Below, one piece after another: positions 63,893 to 64,000 of a DNA stretch of 64,000 nt (positions within the stretch are counted from its first letter, which is position 1; every line of letters starts with the position of its first letter). The translations under genes were made by a program, and so were the position numbers. A model generated the notes under the pieces. That model did not search any database, was not told where the DNA came from, and worked only from the letters and a program-made list of their open reading frames with translations. The stretch covers positions 1 through 64,000 of the forward strand of contig PLGG01000012.1 in the NCBI GenBank assembly GCA_003138515.1. The letters are read 5' to 3'. This DNA is from Acidobacteriaceae bacterium (GTDB lineage Bacteria; Acidobacteriota; Terriglobia; Terriglobales; Acidobacteriaceae).

Positions 63893-64000
63893 ATGACTGA
63901 CGCGGCGAACGGCCTCAAGCTCGTCTTTTGCGGCACTCCGGAGTTCGCCGTTCCCACGCTCGAGGCTCTGCTCGCGGCCCACCACCAAATCGCTCTCGTC
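63893..64000 (+). CDS. fmt: methionyl-tRNA formyltransferase (N-terminal fragment)
   Basis: Only the first 36 codons are inside the window. The start MTDAANGLKLVFCGTPEFAV, followed by TLEALLAAHH, is the conserved beginning of Fmt, which adds the formyl group to initiator Met-tRNA using 10-formyl-tetrahydrofolate. It follows def by 7 bp, as expected for the def-fmt operon. Confidence 0.93.
   Translation, partial: MTDAANGLKLVFCGTPEFAVPTLEALLAAHHQIALV

Overview
The window is GC-rich (around 60 percent by eye), densely packed chromosomal DNA from a Gram-negative, diderm, flagellated bacterium. The best guess is an acidobacterium of the Terriglobia/Acidobacteriaceae type. The clues are a fused LptF-LptG permease, a MlaF/MlaE pair, TonB-type and outer-membrane barrel proteins, maturation genes for a [NiFe] hydrogenase, a pro-kumamolisin (S53) protease, trehalose synthesis genes, and interspersed palindromic repeats of a style seen in that phylum. 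The taxonomic call is an inference; there is no rRNA or other marker complete enough to prove it. No tRNA, rRNA, CRISPR array, prophage or insertion sequence was recognised.

Layout. 1-2000: ribosomal str operon start (rpsL with a TTG start, then partial rpsG) and an orphan LolD-type ATPase, all leftward. 2.1-11.8 kb: metabolic and membrane genes (quinone-oxidoreductase-like enzyme, a seven-helix SpoIIE-type phosphatase, TM2 protein, aldo/keto reductase, FucP-like transporter, ferritin-VIT1 iron protein, VOC protein). 12-18.7 kb: prfA, a Tat-exported lactonase-like propeller, TonB-like protein, GT39-like transferase, DUF3467, an EndoIII-like protein, YjbQ. 18.8-25.4 kb: flagellar block, with flbD-motA-motB leftward and flagellin-fliD-fliS rightward, separated by two divergent sigma-28-type promoters. 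25.5-35.1 kb: ABC exporter, lptFG fusion, copA-copZ, Nudix, hydrolase, membrane protein. 35.7-38.3 kb: hypCDE with a CRP/FNR-type palindrome upstream. 38.5-43.7 kb: an S53 protease interrupted by one in-frame TGA, a xylose-isomerase-fold protein, a CX5R phosphatase with a translationally coupled unknown partner, and an ICMT-like methyltransferase. 43.8-53.1 kb: glycosyltransferase, PHP-like protein, LOG protein, outer-membrane barrel, trpB2, DinB-like protein, isoaspartyl peptidase, PfkB kinase. 53.3-58.7 kb: aquaglyceroporin, rsmE, a 25-residue lysine/alanine-rich mini-protein with its own promoter and terminator, serine dehydratase, mlaF-mlaE. 59-64 kb: membrane-tethered trehalose-6-phosphate synthase, otsB, aroC, def, start of fmt.

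The most unusual signals are of three kinds. First, many short imperfect tandem arrays with periods of 7, 8 or 9 bp sit at or on the stop codons of genes; the 7-bp CTAA arrays put a stop codon in every frame, and one 9-bp array has been captured into the coding frame of hypC. Second, palindromic REP-like elements occur, including a 43-bp tandem pair with compensatory stem changes behind flagellin and one element that appears to sit in frame inside copA. Third, several proteins have unusual architecture: a trehalose-6-phosphate synthase behind a two-helix sensor and HAMP module, the LptF-LptG fusion, and a MlaF-like ATPase whose Walker B glutamate is replaced by serine.
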